DNA from: Betaproteobacteria bacterium
Lineage (GTDB): Bacteria; Pseudomonadota; Gammaproteobacteria; Burkholderiales; SG8-39
Direction of reading: 5' to 3'
NCBI GenBank assembly: GCA_016713125.1
Contig: JADJPT010000026.1
Location: 1-45,586 of the forward strand
Length of the DNA stretch: 45,586 nucleotides
A program made the position numbers and the translations under genes. The notes under the pieces were generated by a model. It had not been told where the DNA came from. It did not search any database and saw only the letters and a list, made by a program, of their open reading frames with translations. Positions 8,421 to 17,018 of the stretch are shown here, piece by piece; the first letter of the stretch is position 1, and each line of letters opens with the position of its first letter.

Positions 8421-8461
8421 ACTCTGACACTCAGATCGAAGCGAACCGCGAAGGACACCCC

Positions 8462-9627
8462 ATGCGCATCAAGAGCGTAGACGCCACCTGGCTGCACGTG
8501 CCGATCCCGGAAGAGAAGCAGCACGTCTCCGACTTCGGCAAGATCGGCTCCTTCGACTGCACCCTGGTGCGCATCGAGACCGAGTGCGGCATCGTCGGCT
8601 GGGGCGAGGCCAAGGAAGAGGTCGGCAGCGCCGGCAACAACCGCACGGTCACCAAGGCGATCCAGGACAAGTACGGGCCGATGCTGATCGGCGAGGACCC
8701 GCGCGACATCGTGCGGCTGAACGAGCTGATGTACAACGGCGTGAGCGGCCATTACGCGCTGGCGCACGGCCGCGTGTTCCCGGCGCTGGGCCGGCGCGGC
8801 GCCTCGATCTGCGCCATGAGCGGCATCGACCTCGCGCTGTGGGACATCCTGGGCAAGTCGCTGAACGCGCCGGTGTGGCGGCTGCTGGGCGGACGCAAGG
8901 CCGAGCGCATGCCGATCTACGCTTCCGGCGGCTGGGCCGACGCCAGGGGCATCGGCGAGCAGCTGCTGGGCTACGTGAAGAAGGGCGGCGTGAAGGCGGT
9001 GAAGATGCGCGTCGGCATCATCGACGGCACGGTGATGCGCTCGGTGGAGCGCGTGAAGGCGGCGCGCGCGGCGCTGGGGCCGGACATCGGCCTGGCCTGC
9101 GACGCGCACGGCACCTGGAGCGTGGCCGAGGCCAAGCAGTTCTGCCGCCAGGTCGAGGACCTGGACCTGATGTGGTTCGAGGAGCCGGTCACCGCCGACG
9201 ACAAGCGCGGCTATGCCGAGGTGCGGCGTTCCTCGAGCGTGCCGATCTCGGCCGGCGAATCGGAATTCAACCGCTTCGACTTCCGCGAGCTGGCCGAACT
9301 CGGCGCGGCCGACATCCTGCAGCCCGACCTGGCGATCTGCGGCGGCATCAGCGAGGCGATGAAGATCGCCGCCATCGCCTCCAGCTACAACCTGCGCCTG
9401 GCCCCGCACCTGTGGACCGGCGCGCTGGCCTTCGCCGCCGGCATGCACGTCACCGCGGCCTCGTCCTGCGGCTTCATCCTGAGTACTCCTTCGGCGCCAA
9501 CCCGCTGCTGCAGGACCTGCCCGTCGAGGGCTTCCCGGTGAAGGACGGCCTGCTGGAGATCAACGACCGCCCGGGCCTGGGCGTGGAGATCAACCAGGAC
9601 TTCGTCAAGCGCTACGCCGTGCGCTGA
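8462..9627 (+). CDS. Mandelate racemase/muconate lactonizing-family enzyme, frameshifted
   Basis: An enolase-superfamily protein of 388 residues once one base is restored. Expected catalytic residues are present: KMR with Lys181 and Arg183, metal ligands Asp214 (CDAHGTW), Glu240/Glu241 (WFEEPV) and Glu266 (SAGESEF), and His316 (LAPHLW), the general base of the mandelate-racemase subgroup. It therefore probably abstracts the alpha-proton of a hydroxy acid or sugar acid; the substrate is unknown. The frame breaks at 9480, where SSCGFIL must join EYSFGANPLLQDLP: CTGAGTAC stands where CTGGAGTAC is expected, so one G is missing. Both sides are well conserved, so a sequencing error is the simplest explanation. 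GAAGG precedes the ATG. Confidence 0.82.
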
Positions 9628-9743
9628 TATTCGAGTGGCAGTAATTCGCCTGGAATACGGCTCCAGGCGTGGACTTTGCAGAAAAAGTGGCAGTAATCGC
9701 CGGCTCCGCCCGGGAACGCGCCTTTGCTTCCCGCGGCCGGCCG
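9628..9743. repeat. Intergenic direct repeats and hairpin (possible insertion-sequence end remnant)
   Basis: No gene. Two near-identical direct repeats, AGTGGCAGTAATTCGCCTGG (9634-9653) and AGTGGCAGTAATCGCCGG (9686-9703), differ only by two single-base gaps and are 52 bp apart. Between and overlapping them is a perfect 8-bp hairpin, CGCCTGGA-ATACGGC-TCCAGGCG (9647-9669). Spaced GTGGCAGT-type repeats resemble the multiple terminal repeats of IS21-family elements, but no transposase is present, so this is at most a relic. The hairpin could also serve as a bidirectional end between the enolase-superfamily gene and glmS, though no U-tract follows it. Confidence 0.45.
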
Positions 9744-11561
9744 CTACTCCACCGTGACCGACTTCGCCAGGTTGCGCGGCTTGTCCACGTCGTTGCCGCG
9801 CGCCAGCGCCGTGTGGTACGCGAGCAGCTGCAGCGGCACCGTATGCAGCACCGGCGAGAGCGCGCCGTAGTGCTCGGGCAGGCGGATCACGTGCACGCCC
9901 TCGCCGCTGGCGATGCGCGTGTCGGCGTCGGTCAGCACGTAGAGTTCGCCGCCGCGCGCGCGCACCTCCTCCATGTTGGAGCGCAGCTTCTCGAGCAGGG
10001 CGTCGTTGGGCGCCACCGTGACCACCGGCATCTCGGCCGTGACCAGGGCCAGCGGGCCGTGCTTCAGCTCGCCGGCCGGATAGGCCTCGGCGTGGATGTA
10101 GGAGATTTCCTTCAGCTTCAGCGCGCCTTCCAGCGCGATCGGGTAGTGCAAGCCGCGGCCGAGGAACAGCGCGTGCTGCCTGCCGGCGAAGCGCTCCGCC
10201 CAGGCGATGATCTGTGGTTCGAGGGCCAGCGCCGCGGCCAGCGCCACGGGCAGGTGGCGCAGGCGCCGCAGGTGTTCGGCCTCGCCGGCCGCATCCAGCC
10301 GGCCGCGCAGCCTGGCCAGCGTGAGCGCCAGCAGGTACAGCCCGACCAGCTGGGTGGTGAAGGCCTTGGTCGAAGCGACGCCCACCTCGACGCCGGCATG
10401 GGTGAGAAAACGCATGCGCGTCTCGCGCATCATGGCGCTGGAACCGACGTTGCACACTGCCAGCGAGGCGGACATGCCCAGGCCGCGCGCGTGGCGCAGC
10501 GCGGCCAGGGTGTCGGCGGTTTCGCCGGATTGCGACACCACCACCACCAGGGTGTCGGGCGCCGGTACGCTGTCGCGATAGCGGTACTCGCTGGCGATCT
10601 CGACCTGCGCCGGGAGGCCGGCGAGGGATTCGATCCACTGCCGCGCCACCATGGCCGCGTAGCTGCTGGTGCCGCAGGCCAGCAGCAGCACGCGGTTGGC
10701 GGCCGGCAGCAGCGCCGCGGCCTCGGCACCGAACAGTTCCGGCGTGACCGCGTCGATGCCCTCCAGCGTGTCGGCCACCGCGCGCGGCTGCTCGAAGATC
10801 TCCTTCTGCATGTAGTGGCGGTAGGGGCCGAGCTCGGCCCCGGTGTCGCCCACCTGCACGGTGTGCACGGCGCGCTGCACCGCGCGTCCGGCGGCATCGA
10901 CGATGCGATGGCCGTCGCGCCGGATCTCGGCCACGTCACCTTCCTCGAGGTAGACGATGCGGTCGGTGGTGCCGGCCAGGGCGAGTGCGTCCGAAGCGAG
11001 GAAGTTCTCGCCCTCGCCCACGCCGAGCACCAGCGGGCTGCCGGCGCGCGCGCCGACCACCACCTGCGGCTCGGCCCGGGCGACCACCGCGATGGCGTAG
11101 GCGCCGACCAGGCGCCTGACCGCCGCCTGCACGGCGGCGAACAGGCTGCCGGCATACAGGCTGTGCACCAGGTGCGCGATCACCTCGGTGTCGGTCTGGC
11201 TGTCGAACGCATAGCCCGCCGCGCTCAGTTCCGCGCGCAGTTCGTGGTGGTTCTCGATGATGCCGTTGTGCACCAGCGCGATCTCGTCGCGCGAGAACAT
11301 CGGATGGGCGTTGCGTGTGGCCGGCGCGCCGTGCGTGGCCCAGCGCGTGTGCGCGATGCCGGTGCCGGCGGCGAGCCCGGCGGCGTCGATCTGCGCGGCG
11401 AGGTCGGCCACCCGCGCCACGCTGCGCACGCGCGCCAGCGTGCCGTTCTCCAGCGTGGCGACGCCGCAGGAATCGTAGCCGCGGTATTCGAGCCTGCGCA
11501 GGCCTTCGACCAGCACCGGCAGGATGTTGCGCGGCGCAGCCGCGCCGACGATGCCGCACAT
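9744..11561 (-). CDS. glmS: Glutamine-fructose-6-phosphate aminotransferase (isomerizing)
   Basis: The 605-residue GlmS makes glucosamine-6-phosphate from fructose-6-phosphate and glutamine, the first committed step to UDP-GlcNAc. It begins MCGIVGAAAP, with Cys2 as the N-terminal nucleophile of the glutaminase domain; HTRWATHG and RRLEYRGYDS are characteristic. Two SIS domains follow (ACGTSSYAAMVARQW, SQSGETADTLAALR). The C-terminus AKSVTVE is the invariant tail that shields the glutamine site. The start at the conserved MCG is firm; upstream in-frame codons would block Cys2. It lies 4 bases after the glmU stop, forming a glmU-glmS operon as in many proteobacteria. No glmS ribozyme-like leader is expected or seen. 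Confidence 0.97.
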   Translation of the reverse strand: MCGIVGAAAPRNILPVLVEGLRRLEYRGYDSCGVATLENGTLARVRSVARVADLAAQIDAAGLAAGTGIAHTRWATHGAPATRNAHPMFSRDEIALVHNGIIENHHELRAELSAAGYAFDSQTDTEVIAHLVHSLYAGSLFAAVQAAVRRLVGAYAIAVVARAEPQVVVGARAGSPLVLGVGEGENFLASDALALAGTTDRIVYLEEGDVAEIRRDGHRIVDAAGRAVQRAVHTVQVGDTGAELGPYRHYMQKEIFEQPRAVADTLEGIDAVTPELFGAEAAALLPAANRVLLLACGTSSYAAMVARQWIESLAGLPAQVEIASEYRYRDSVPAPDTLVVVVSQSGETADTLAALRHARGLGMSASLAVCNVGSSAMMRETRMRFLTHAGVEVGVASTKAFTTQLVGLYLLALTLARLRGRLDAAGEAEHLRRLRHLPVALAAALALEPQIIAWAERFAGRQHALFLGRGLHYPIALEGALKLKEISYIHAEAYPAGELKHGPLALVTAEMPVVTVAPNDALLEKLRSNMEEVRARGGELYVLTDADTRIASGEGVHVIRLPEHYGALSPVLHTVPLQLLAYHTALARGNDVDKPRNLAKSVTVE

Positions 11562-11565
11562 GCGC

Positions 11566-12930
11566 CTAGTCCTTCCTCTTCGGCGGCTTCCACGACGGCA
11601 GCGACACCTGCCTGGCGCGCGACACGGTGAGCTGGCCGGGCGGGGTGTCCTTGGCAATGGTCGAGCCGGCGCCGATATAGGAGCCCCTGGCGATGCGCAG
11701 CGGCGCCACCAGCGTGGCGTCCGAACCGATGAAGCACTCGTCCTCGATCACGGTGCGGTGCTTGTTCACGCCGTCGTAGTTGCAGGTGATCACGCCGGCG
11801 CCGATGTTGACCCTGCGGCCGACATCGCTGTCGCCCACGTAGGCCAAGTGGTTGGCCTTGGCGCCGGGCGCGAGGCGGCTGTTCTTGACCTCGACGAAGT
11901 TGCCGATGTGCACCTCCTCGGCCAGTTCCGCGCCCGGGCGCAGGCGCGCATACGGGCCGATGCGGCAGCGCGCGCCGACCGCGGCGTCCTCGAGCAGACT
12001 GAAGGCGTGGATCTCGGTGTCGTCGGCGACGCTGACGTTGCGCAGCACGCAGTTGGGGCCGATGCGCACCCGCTCGCCCAGCCGCACCTCGCCCTCGAAC
12101 ACGCAGTTGACGTCGATGCTCACGTCGCGCCCGCAGGCGAGCGCGCCGCGCACGTCGATGCGCGCCGGGTCGGCCAGGCCGACGCCGCGCTCGAGCAGCG
12201 CGTCGGCGATTTCGCGCTGGCGCACGCGCTCGAGGGCGGCCAGTTCGCGGCGGGAATTCACGCCCTCCACTTCCCAGGCGCGCGCGGGCTGCACGGCCTG
12301 CACGGCCACGCCGTCGGCCACCGCCAGGGCCACCACGTCGGTCAGGTAGTACTCCTTCTGCGCGTTCTCGTCCTTGACGCGCGCCAGCCAGGCCGACAGG
12401 CGCGCGGCCGGCGCGACCAGGAAGCCGGTGTACCACTCGCGGATGGCGCGCTCCGCGGGCGTGGCGTCGCGCGCCTCGACGATGCGCCGGATCGCGCCGC
12501 CGGCGTCGCGCACGATGCGGCCGTAGTTGGCCGCGTCCTCGGCGATCGCGCTCATGATGGCCAGGCCGCCGGAGGCCGCCTGCGCCAGCCTGCGCAGCGA
12601 CGCGGCGCCGATCAGCGGCACGTCGCCGTACAGCACCAGCACGTCGGCGGCCGGATCGACCTGCGGCATGGCCCGTTGCACGGCGTGGCCGGTGCCCAGC
12701 AGTTCGCCCTGCTCGACCCAGACCAGGTCGCCCTGGTCGGCGAAGGCCGCGCGCACGCGCGCGCCCTGGTGCCCGTGAACGACGACGATGCGATCGGCGC
12801 CCAGTTCGCGCGCCGTGGCGATCACATGCGCGAGCAGCGACCGGCCGGCGAGGCTGTGCAGCACCTTGGGCGTGTTCGAATGCATGCGCTTGCCCTCGCC
12901 CGCGGCCAGCACGATCACGTTCAGCGTCAT
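11566..12930 (-). CDS. glmU: Bifunctional GlcNAc-1-P uridyltransferase / GlcN-1-P acetyltransferase
   Basis: 454 residues, a normal GlmU length. The N-terminal pyrophosphorylase domain opens with the nucleotide-binding loop VIVLAAGEGKRMHSNTPKVL and includes YGDVPLI. The C-terminal half is a left-handed beta-helix of hexapeptide repeats (IGPNCVLRNVSVADDTEIHA, then IGNFVEVKNSRL and INIGAGVITCNYDG), where acetyl-CoA is used. It ends with a basic tail (PSWKPPKRKD). It catalyses the last two steps to UDP-GlcNAc for peptidoglycan and lipopolysaccharide. Operon with glmS; 37 bases separate it from the argD-like gene, so transcription may continue from argD. Confidence 0.97.
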   Translation of the reverse strand: MTLNVIVLAAGEGKRMHSNTPKVLHSLAGRSLLAHVIATARELGADRIVVVHGHQGARVRAAFADQGDLVWVEQGELLGTGHAVQRAMPQVDPAADVLVLYGDVPLIGAASLRRLAQAASGGLAIMSAIAEDAANYGRIVRDAGGAIRRIVEARDATPAERAIREWYTGFLVAPAARLSAWLARVKDENAQKEYYLTDVVALAVADGVAVQAVQPARAWEVEGVNSRRELAALERVRQREIADALLERGVGLADPARIDVRGALACGRDVSIDVNCVFEGEVRLGERVRIGPNCVLRNVSVADDTEIHAFSLLEDAAVGARCRIGPYARLRPGAELAEEVHIGNFVEVKNSRLAPGAKANHLAYVGDSDVGRRVNIGAGVITCNYDGVNKHRTVIEDECFIGSDATLVAPLRIARGSYIGAGSTIAKDTPPGQLTVSRARQVSLPSWKPPKRKD

Positions 12931-12967
12931 GCGCGGATTCTAACAGCCGGCCCCGGCGCGCCGCGCT

Positions 12968-14146
<1,179 letters not shown>

Positions 14147-14160
14147 TTCTTCCTCCGCAA

Positions 14161-14195
14161 AAAGAAAAAGCCCCGGACCTCGCGGTCCGGGGCTT
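14161..14195 (-). terminator. Intrinsic terminator / attenuator in front of argD
   Basis: On the minus strand AAGCCCCGGACC-GCGA-GGTCCGGGGCTT is a perfect 12-bp stem closed by a GNRA tetraloop (14195-14168), followed directly by a U-rich tract (TTTTTCTTTTT, overlapping the end of the stem). It lies immediately before the argD ribosome-binding site and start, and after the stop of the Arg-rich leader ORF, so it must be read through for argD to be expressed. Hairpin strength and U-tract make it one of the two best intrinsic terminators in the window. Its position upstream of a gene rather than downstream marks it as an attenuator. Confidence 0.85.
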
Positions 14196-14223
14196 CGCAT
14201 AACGTGTGGTGAACTACGTTACT

Positions 14224-14310
14224 TCAAGCTCGCACGGCCGCGCGTCGTCGTCGCTCGCGTCGCTCGATGCGACGCAGCGCCGGACGTCGGCTTTGCGCAA
14301 GGGGATGCAT
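14224..14310 (-). CDS. Arg-rich leader peptide controlling argD (attenuation)
   Basis: A 28-codon ORF starting MHPLAQSRRP and ending RRRRAAVRA. It has 11 Arg residues (positions 8, 9, 13, 14, 17, 18, 20-23 and 27); six are CGA, normally a rare Arg codon in GC-rich genomes. Its stop is 28 nt before the argD terminator stem. The RNA of codons 11-20 folds as CGCU-GCGUCGC-AUCGA-GCGACGC-(G)-AGCG. The segment GUCCGGCGCU (14285-14276), which overlaps that hairpin's 5' arm, can pair 9 of 10 with AGCCCCGGAC of the terminator arm. Stalling in the four-Arg run (codons 20-23) would mask the hairpin's 3' arm and favour the antiterminator. No good Shine-Dalgarno sequence is visible; TATGCT (14322-14317) 6 bases before the ATG could be a -10, giving a leaderless start. 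Confidence 0.7.
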   Translation of the reverse strand: MHPLAQSRRPALRRIERRERRRRAAVRA

Positions 14311-14351
14311 GTTTCGAGCATACCGCGAAACAAACGTAAAAATCCATGCAT

Positions 14352-14396
14352 TACCCCGCGCAGGGTATTGAGGCGGGCGACGATTGCGGATAGCTT
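14352..14396 (+). promoter_or_regulatory. NarL-like 7-2-7 box and promoter of the two-component operon
   Basis: TACCCCG-CG-CAGGGTA (14352-14367) is an inverted repeat with the TACYY...RRGTA form and 7-2-7 spacing used by NarL/FixJ-family regulators. Exactly 23 bp later comes TAGCTT (14391-14396), a plausible -10, 7 bp before the regulator ATG at 14404. The same box with the same 23-bp gap to TAGATT occurs before the lectin operon at 16935. The likely reading is autoregulation by the response regulator. The box also lies upstream of the divergent argD leader and could affect it. Confidence 0.65.
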
Positions 14397-14403
14397 CGAA
14401 CGC

Positions 14404-15072
14404 ATGATCCGGCAGGACACCCTTCGCGTCCTCCTCGTCGAGGATGACCCCGCCCACCTTGAGCAGTACCTGACCAACCTCGCCGGCGACCCCAGCCTGG
14501 CGAACGTCGGCGGTTACTCCACGGGCAAGGCTGCACTCGAAGCGGTCGCCGCACTTGCGCCGGACGTGGCACTGGTCGACCTGGGCCTGCCCGACATGGA
14601 AGGCTTCGACCTGATCCGCGGACTGCGCGCGCGCAGCCCGTCGACCGATGTGCTGGTGGTTTCGGTGTTCGCCTCCGAGTACCACCTGCTCTCGGCGATC
14701 GAGGCAGGCGCCACCGGCTACCTGCTCAAGGACGCGGGCGCCCCGGACTTCAATGCCGCCATCCATGCCGTGCATGCCGGCGAGTCGCCGATCAGCCCGG
14801 CGCTGGCCCGCCACCTGCTGCGACGTTGCATCGGCATGGCGCCGGCCAATCCCGAACCGCATCCCGCATACGCAGGCCTGCTCTCGCCGCGCGAAGTTGA
14901 GATCCTCGAATCGATTGCACGCGGAGAGAGCCTGGCGGAGATCGGCCGCGCGCTGTACATCTCCCCGCATACAGTCAAGACGCATGTGAAGAACATCTAC
15001 CGCAAGCTGGAAGCGCACTCCCGCCCGCAGGCGGTGCAGTTGGCCAAGCAGCGCGGCCTGATCCGGCCGTGA
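14404..15072 (+). CDS. NarL/FixJ-family response regulator
   Basis: 222 residues. The receiver domain has the acidic pocket VEDD (Asp14/Asp15), phosphoacceptor Asp59 (VALVDLGLPDMEG), a Ser in the switch position (VVSVFAS) and the conserved Lys in GYLLKD. A LuxR-type helix-turn-helix follows (LLSPREVEILESIARGESLA, then EIGRALYISPHTVKTHVKNI). The ATG at 14404 starts right at the receiver strand; upstream in-frame codons read through the promoter. Its TGA overlaps the GTG start of the kinase, so the pair is translationally coupled. A -10-like TAGCTT 7 bp before the ATG suggests a leaderless mRNA. The probable target box is found at its own promoter and at the lectin operon. Confidence 0.93.
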   Translation: MIRQDTLRVLLVEDDPAHLEQYLTNLAGDPSLANVGGYSTGKAALEAVAALAPDVALVDLGLPDMEGFDLIRGLRARSPSTDVLVVSVFASEYHLLSAIEAGATGYLLKDAGAPDFNAAIHAVHAGESPISPALARHLLRRCIGMAPANPEPHPAYAGLLSPREVEILESIARGESLAEIGRALYISPHTVKTHVKNIYRKLEAHSRPQAVQLAKQRGLIRP

Positions 15073-16931
15073 GTCACGCCGTCGCGCGCCTGCTGCGCAG
15101 GGTGCTGTTCGCCTGGCTGGCTTGTGCCGGACACGCCGCCCAGGCGCTGCCTGAACAGGTGGTACACATCGCGCAGACCGAGTTCGTCAAGTCGGATGCC
15201 GCTGATCCGCCTCAGGCCGGCTGGCAGCCGCAATCGCTGCCCGACAGCTGGCGCATCTCGCGCCCCGGGCAGGACGGCTACGGCTGGTATCGCGCGCGCT
15301 TTCCGCATCCGGCCGCGGATGGCGGCATGGCGGGAATCCTGATCAGCGTGGTCGCCACCACGTATGCAATACGCGTGAACGGCATAGAAATCGCCGACGG
15401 CGGGGGCATTACGGGCCCGATCCGGCGCAACGCCGGCGAGCCGCAGTTCGTGACCGTGCCGCCGCAGGTGCTGATCCCCGGCGAGAACCTGCTGGAGATC
15501 CGGCTGCGCGTGGCGCCGAACCTGCGCGGCGGCCTGACGCCGTTGCTGGTGGGGCCGCGCGCGGCCATCGAGGCGCTGTACGACAGCGAGTACTTCTGGC
15601 GCGTGACGCTGACGCGCTCGGCCAATGTGGCGCTGATCGTCGCCGGCCTGATCGTCGGTGTGCTCTGGCTGCGCCGTCCGAAGGAATCGATGTATGGCTG
15701 GTTCGCGGCGCTGGCCATCCTGTGGTCGCTGCGCAATTTCCATTACACCTATACCGGCTCGGCGATCCCTTCTCGCCTCTGGGAGGCGTTCATCCTGGGC
15801 AGTCTGGGCGTGGTGTTGCTGCTGCTGCTGCTGTTCATGCTGCGCCTGACGCGGCAGTCCTGGCCGCGCACCGAGCGCGCGCTGCTCTGGGTCTGCCTGG
15901 GCATGCCGCCGGCCTTCCACCTGCTCGGACAGAAGACGATGAGCGAGCTGCGTCTGGTCTGGTACACGCTCTGCATCGCGCTCGGCATCTCGGCCATGGT
16001 GGTGCTGGCCCGCCACCTGCTGCGTGGCGGGGCGCAGCGCAATCCGGGCCACTGGCTGATCCTGGCGGCCATGTGCGTGACGCTGGCGTTCGGGCTGCAC
16101 GACTACGCGGTATCGGCCAACTGGCTGCCGTTCGGCGCCGCCTCGTGGATGGCCTACGGCGCACCGCTGCTGCTCGCGGCCCTGGTGTTCGCCGTGGCCG
16201 GCGAGTACTTCGGCGCTTTCGATGCGGTGCGCGAGCTCAACGAGAACCTGGAGAAGCGCGTCGCCGAGCGCACTGCCGAGCTGCAGTCCAGCTACCAGCG
16301 CATGACCGAGCTGGAGCGTGCCGCCGCCGTGGCCGGGGAGCGCGAACGGCTGATGCGCGACATCCACGACGGCGTCGGATCGCAGCTGATGACAGCGCTG
16401 AGCGGCTTCGAGCGCGGACGCATGAGCAGCGAGGCGGCCGCCGAGGTGCTGCGCCAGTGCATCGCCGAGCTGCGCCTGGTGATCGACTCGCTCGACCCCG
16501 AGCAGCGCTGCATCGCCGATGCGCTCGCCACGCTGCGCTACCGGATCGAACCCAAGCTGCAGGCTGCGGGCATCGACTCGGACTGGGAGATCGATTCCGC
16601 GCGCAGCGTGGAGATGGGCCCGGGCCAGATGCTCGACCTGGTGCGCATCGTCCAGGAAGCGCTGAGCAACGCCCTGCGCCATGCCGGCGCCTGCAGGGTG
16701 AGCATCGCCTTCGCCGCAGGCACGCCCTGGGAACTGACGATCGCCGACGACGGCTGCGGCCTGCCCGCATCGCAGGCGGCGATCGCGCCGGGACGGGGCC
16801 TGGTCAACATGCGCAGGCGCGCGCAACGGCTCGACGCTGCGCTGCGCCTGGACGCTGCGGACGAGACCACCGGACGCGGCTTGCGCGTTACGGTCACCGG
16901 TGCCGCGCCCAGCATGACGATCGCGCACTGA
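15069..16931 (+). CDS. Membrane histidine kinase with 7TMR-DISM-type sensor and HisKA_3 core
   Basis: 620 residues, GTG start overlapping the regulator stop (GTGA). A signal peptide (to about residue 25) leads to an extracytoplasmic beta-sandwich-like domain (SLPDSWRISRPGQDGYGWYRARF, IRVNGIEIADGGG), as in 7TMR-DISM receptors. Seven or so membrane helices span about residues 178-380. A coiled coil (NENLEKRVAERTAELQSSYQ) connects to a HisKA_3 dimerisation domain with RDIHDGVGSQL (phospho-His433), then the ATPase domain: N-box IVQEALSNALRHAGA, G1 DDGCGL, G2 GRGLVNM. This kinase type partners NarL-like regulators. The outer domain is related to carbohydrate-binding folds, which fits the lectin gene downstream, but no ligand can be named. 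Confidence 0.9.
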   Translation: MSHAVARLLRRVLFAWLACAGHAAQALPEQVVHIAQTEFVKSDAADPPQAGWQPQSLPDSWRISRPGQDGYGWYRARFPHPAADGGMAGILISVVATTYAIRVNGIEIADGGGITGPIRRNAGEPQFVTVPPQVLIPGENLLEIRLRVAPNLRGGLTPLLVGPRAAIEALYDSEYFWRVTLTRSANVALIVAGLIVGVLWLRRPKESMYGWFAALAILWSLRNFHYTYTGSAIPSRLWEAFILGSLGVVLLLLLLFMLRLTRQSWPRTERALLWVCLGMPPAFHLLGQKTMSELRLVWYTLCIALGISAMVVLARHLLRGGAQRNPGHWLILAAMCVTLAFGLHDYAVSANWLPFGAASWMAYGAPLLLAALVFAVAGEYFGAFDAVRELNENLEKRVAERTAELQSSYQRMTELERAAAVAGERERLMRDIHDGVGSQLMTALSGFERGRMSSEAAAEVLRQCIAELRLVIDSLDPEQRCIADALATLRYRIEPKLQAAGIDSDWEIDSARSVEMGPGQMLDLVRIVQEALSNALRHAGACRVSIAFAAGTPWELTIADDGCGLPASQAAIAPGRGLVNMRRRAQRLDAALRLDAADETTGRGLRVTVTGAAPSMTIAH

Positions 16932-16934
16932 AAA

Positions 16935-16979
16935 TACCCCGCGCGGGGGATGCCGCCCCGGAGAGCCCCGCTCTAGATT
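16935..16979 (+). promoter_or_regulatory. NarL-like box and promoter of the lectin operon
   Basis: TACCCCG-CG-CGGGGGA (16935-16950) matches the box before the response-regulator gene at 14 of 16 positions. It lies four bases after the kinase stop. TAGATT (16974-16979) follows after 23 bp, the same gap as at 14368-14390, while the intervening bases are not conserved. The box abuts the expected -35 position (about 16951-16956, TGCCGC, no match to consensus), as for a class-II activator site. It provides a separate promoter for the three secreted-protein genes; the leader is about 33 nt with GAGGAA before the ATG. Confidence 0.65.
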
Positions 16980-17018
16980 GCCGACGGCAATCACAACCCG
17001 TCATCCGTCGAGGAATCC

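Noticed and set aside
5668..8427. A 919-codon plus-strand open frame across the Bug and oxidoreductase genes
   Set aside because: It overlaps two well-supported genes in other frames and has an Arg/Ala/Gly composition without motifs.
14168..14195. Reading the strong hairpin as a plus-strand terminator for some upstream gene
   Set aside because: No plus-strand gene ends nearby; the U-tract lies on the minus-strand side, so it acts toward argD.
14997..16994. A 665-codon minus-strand open frame opposite the histidine kinase
   Set aside because: The kinase on the plus strand has every expected motif; the antisense frame is His/Gln/Arg-rich and featureless.
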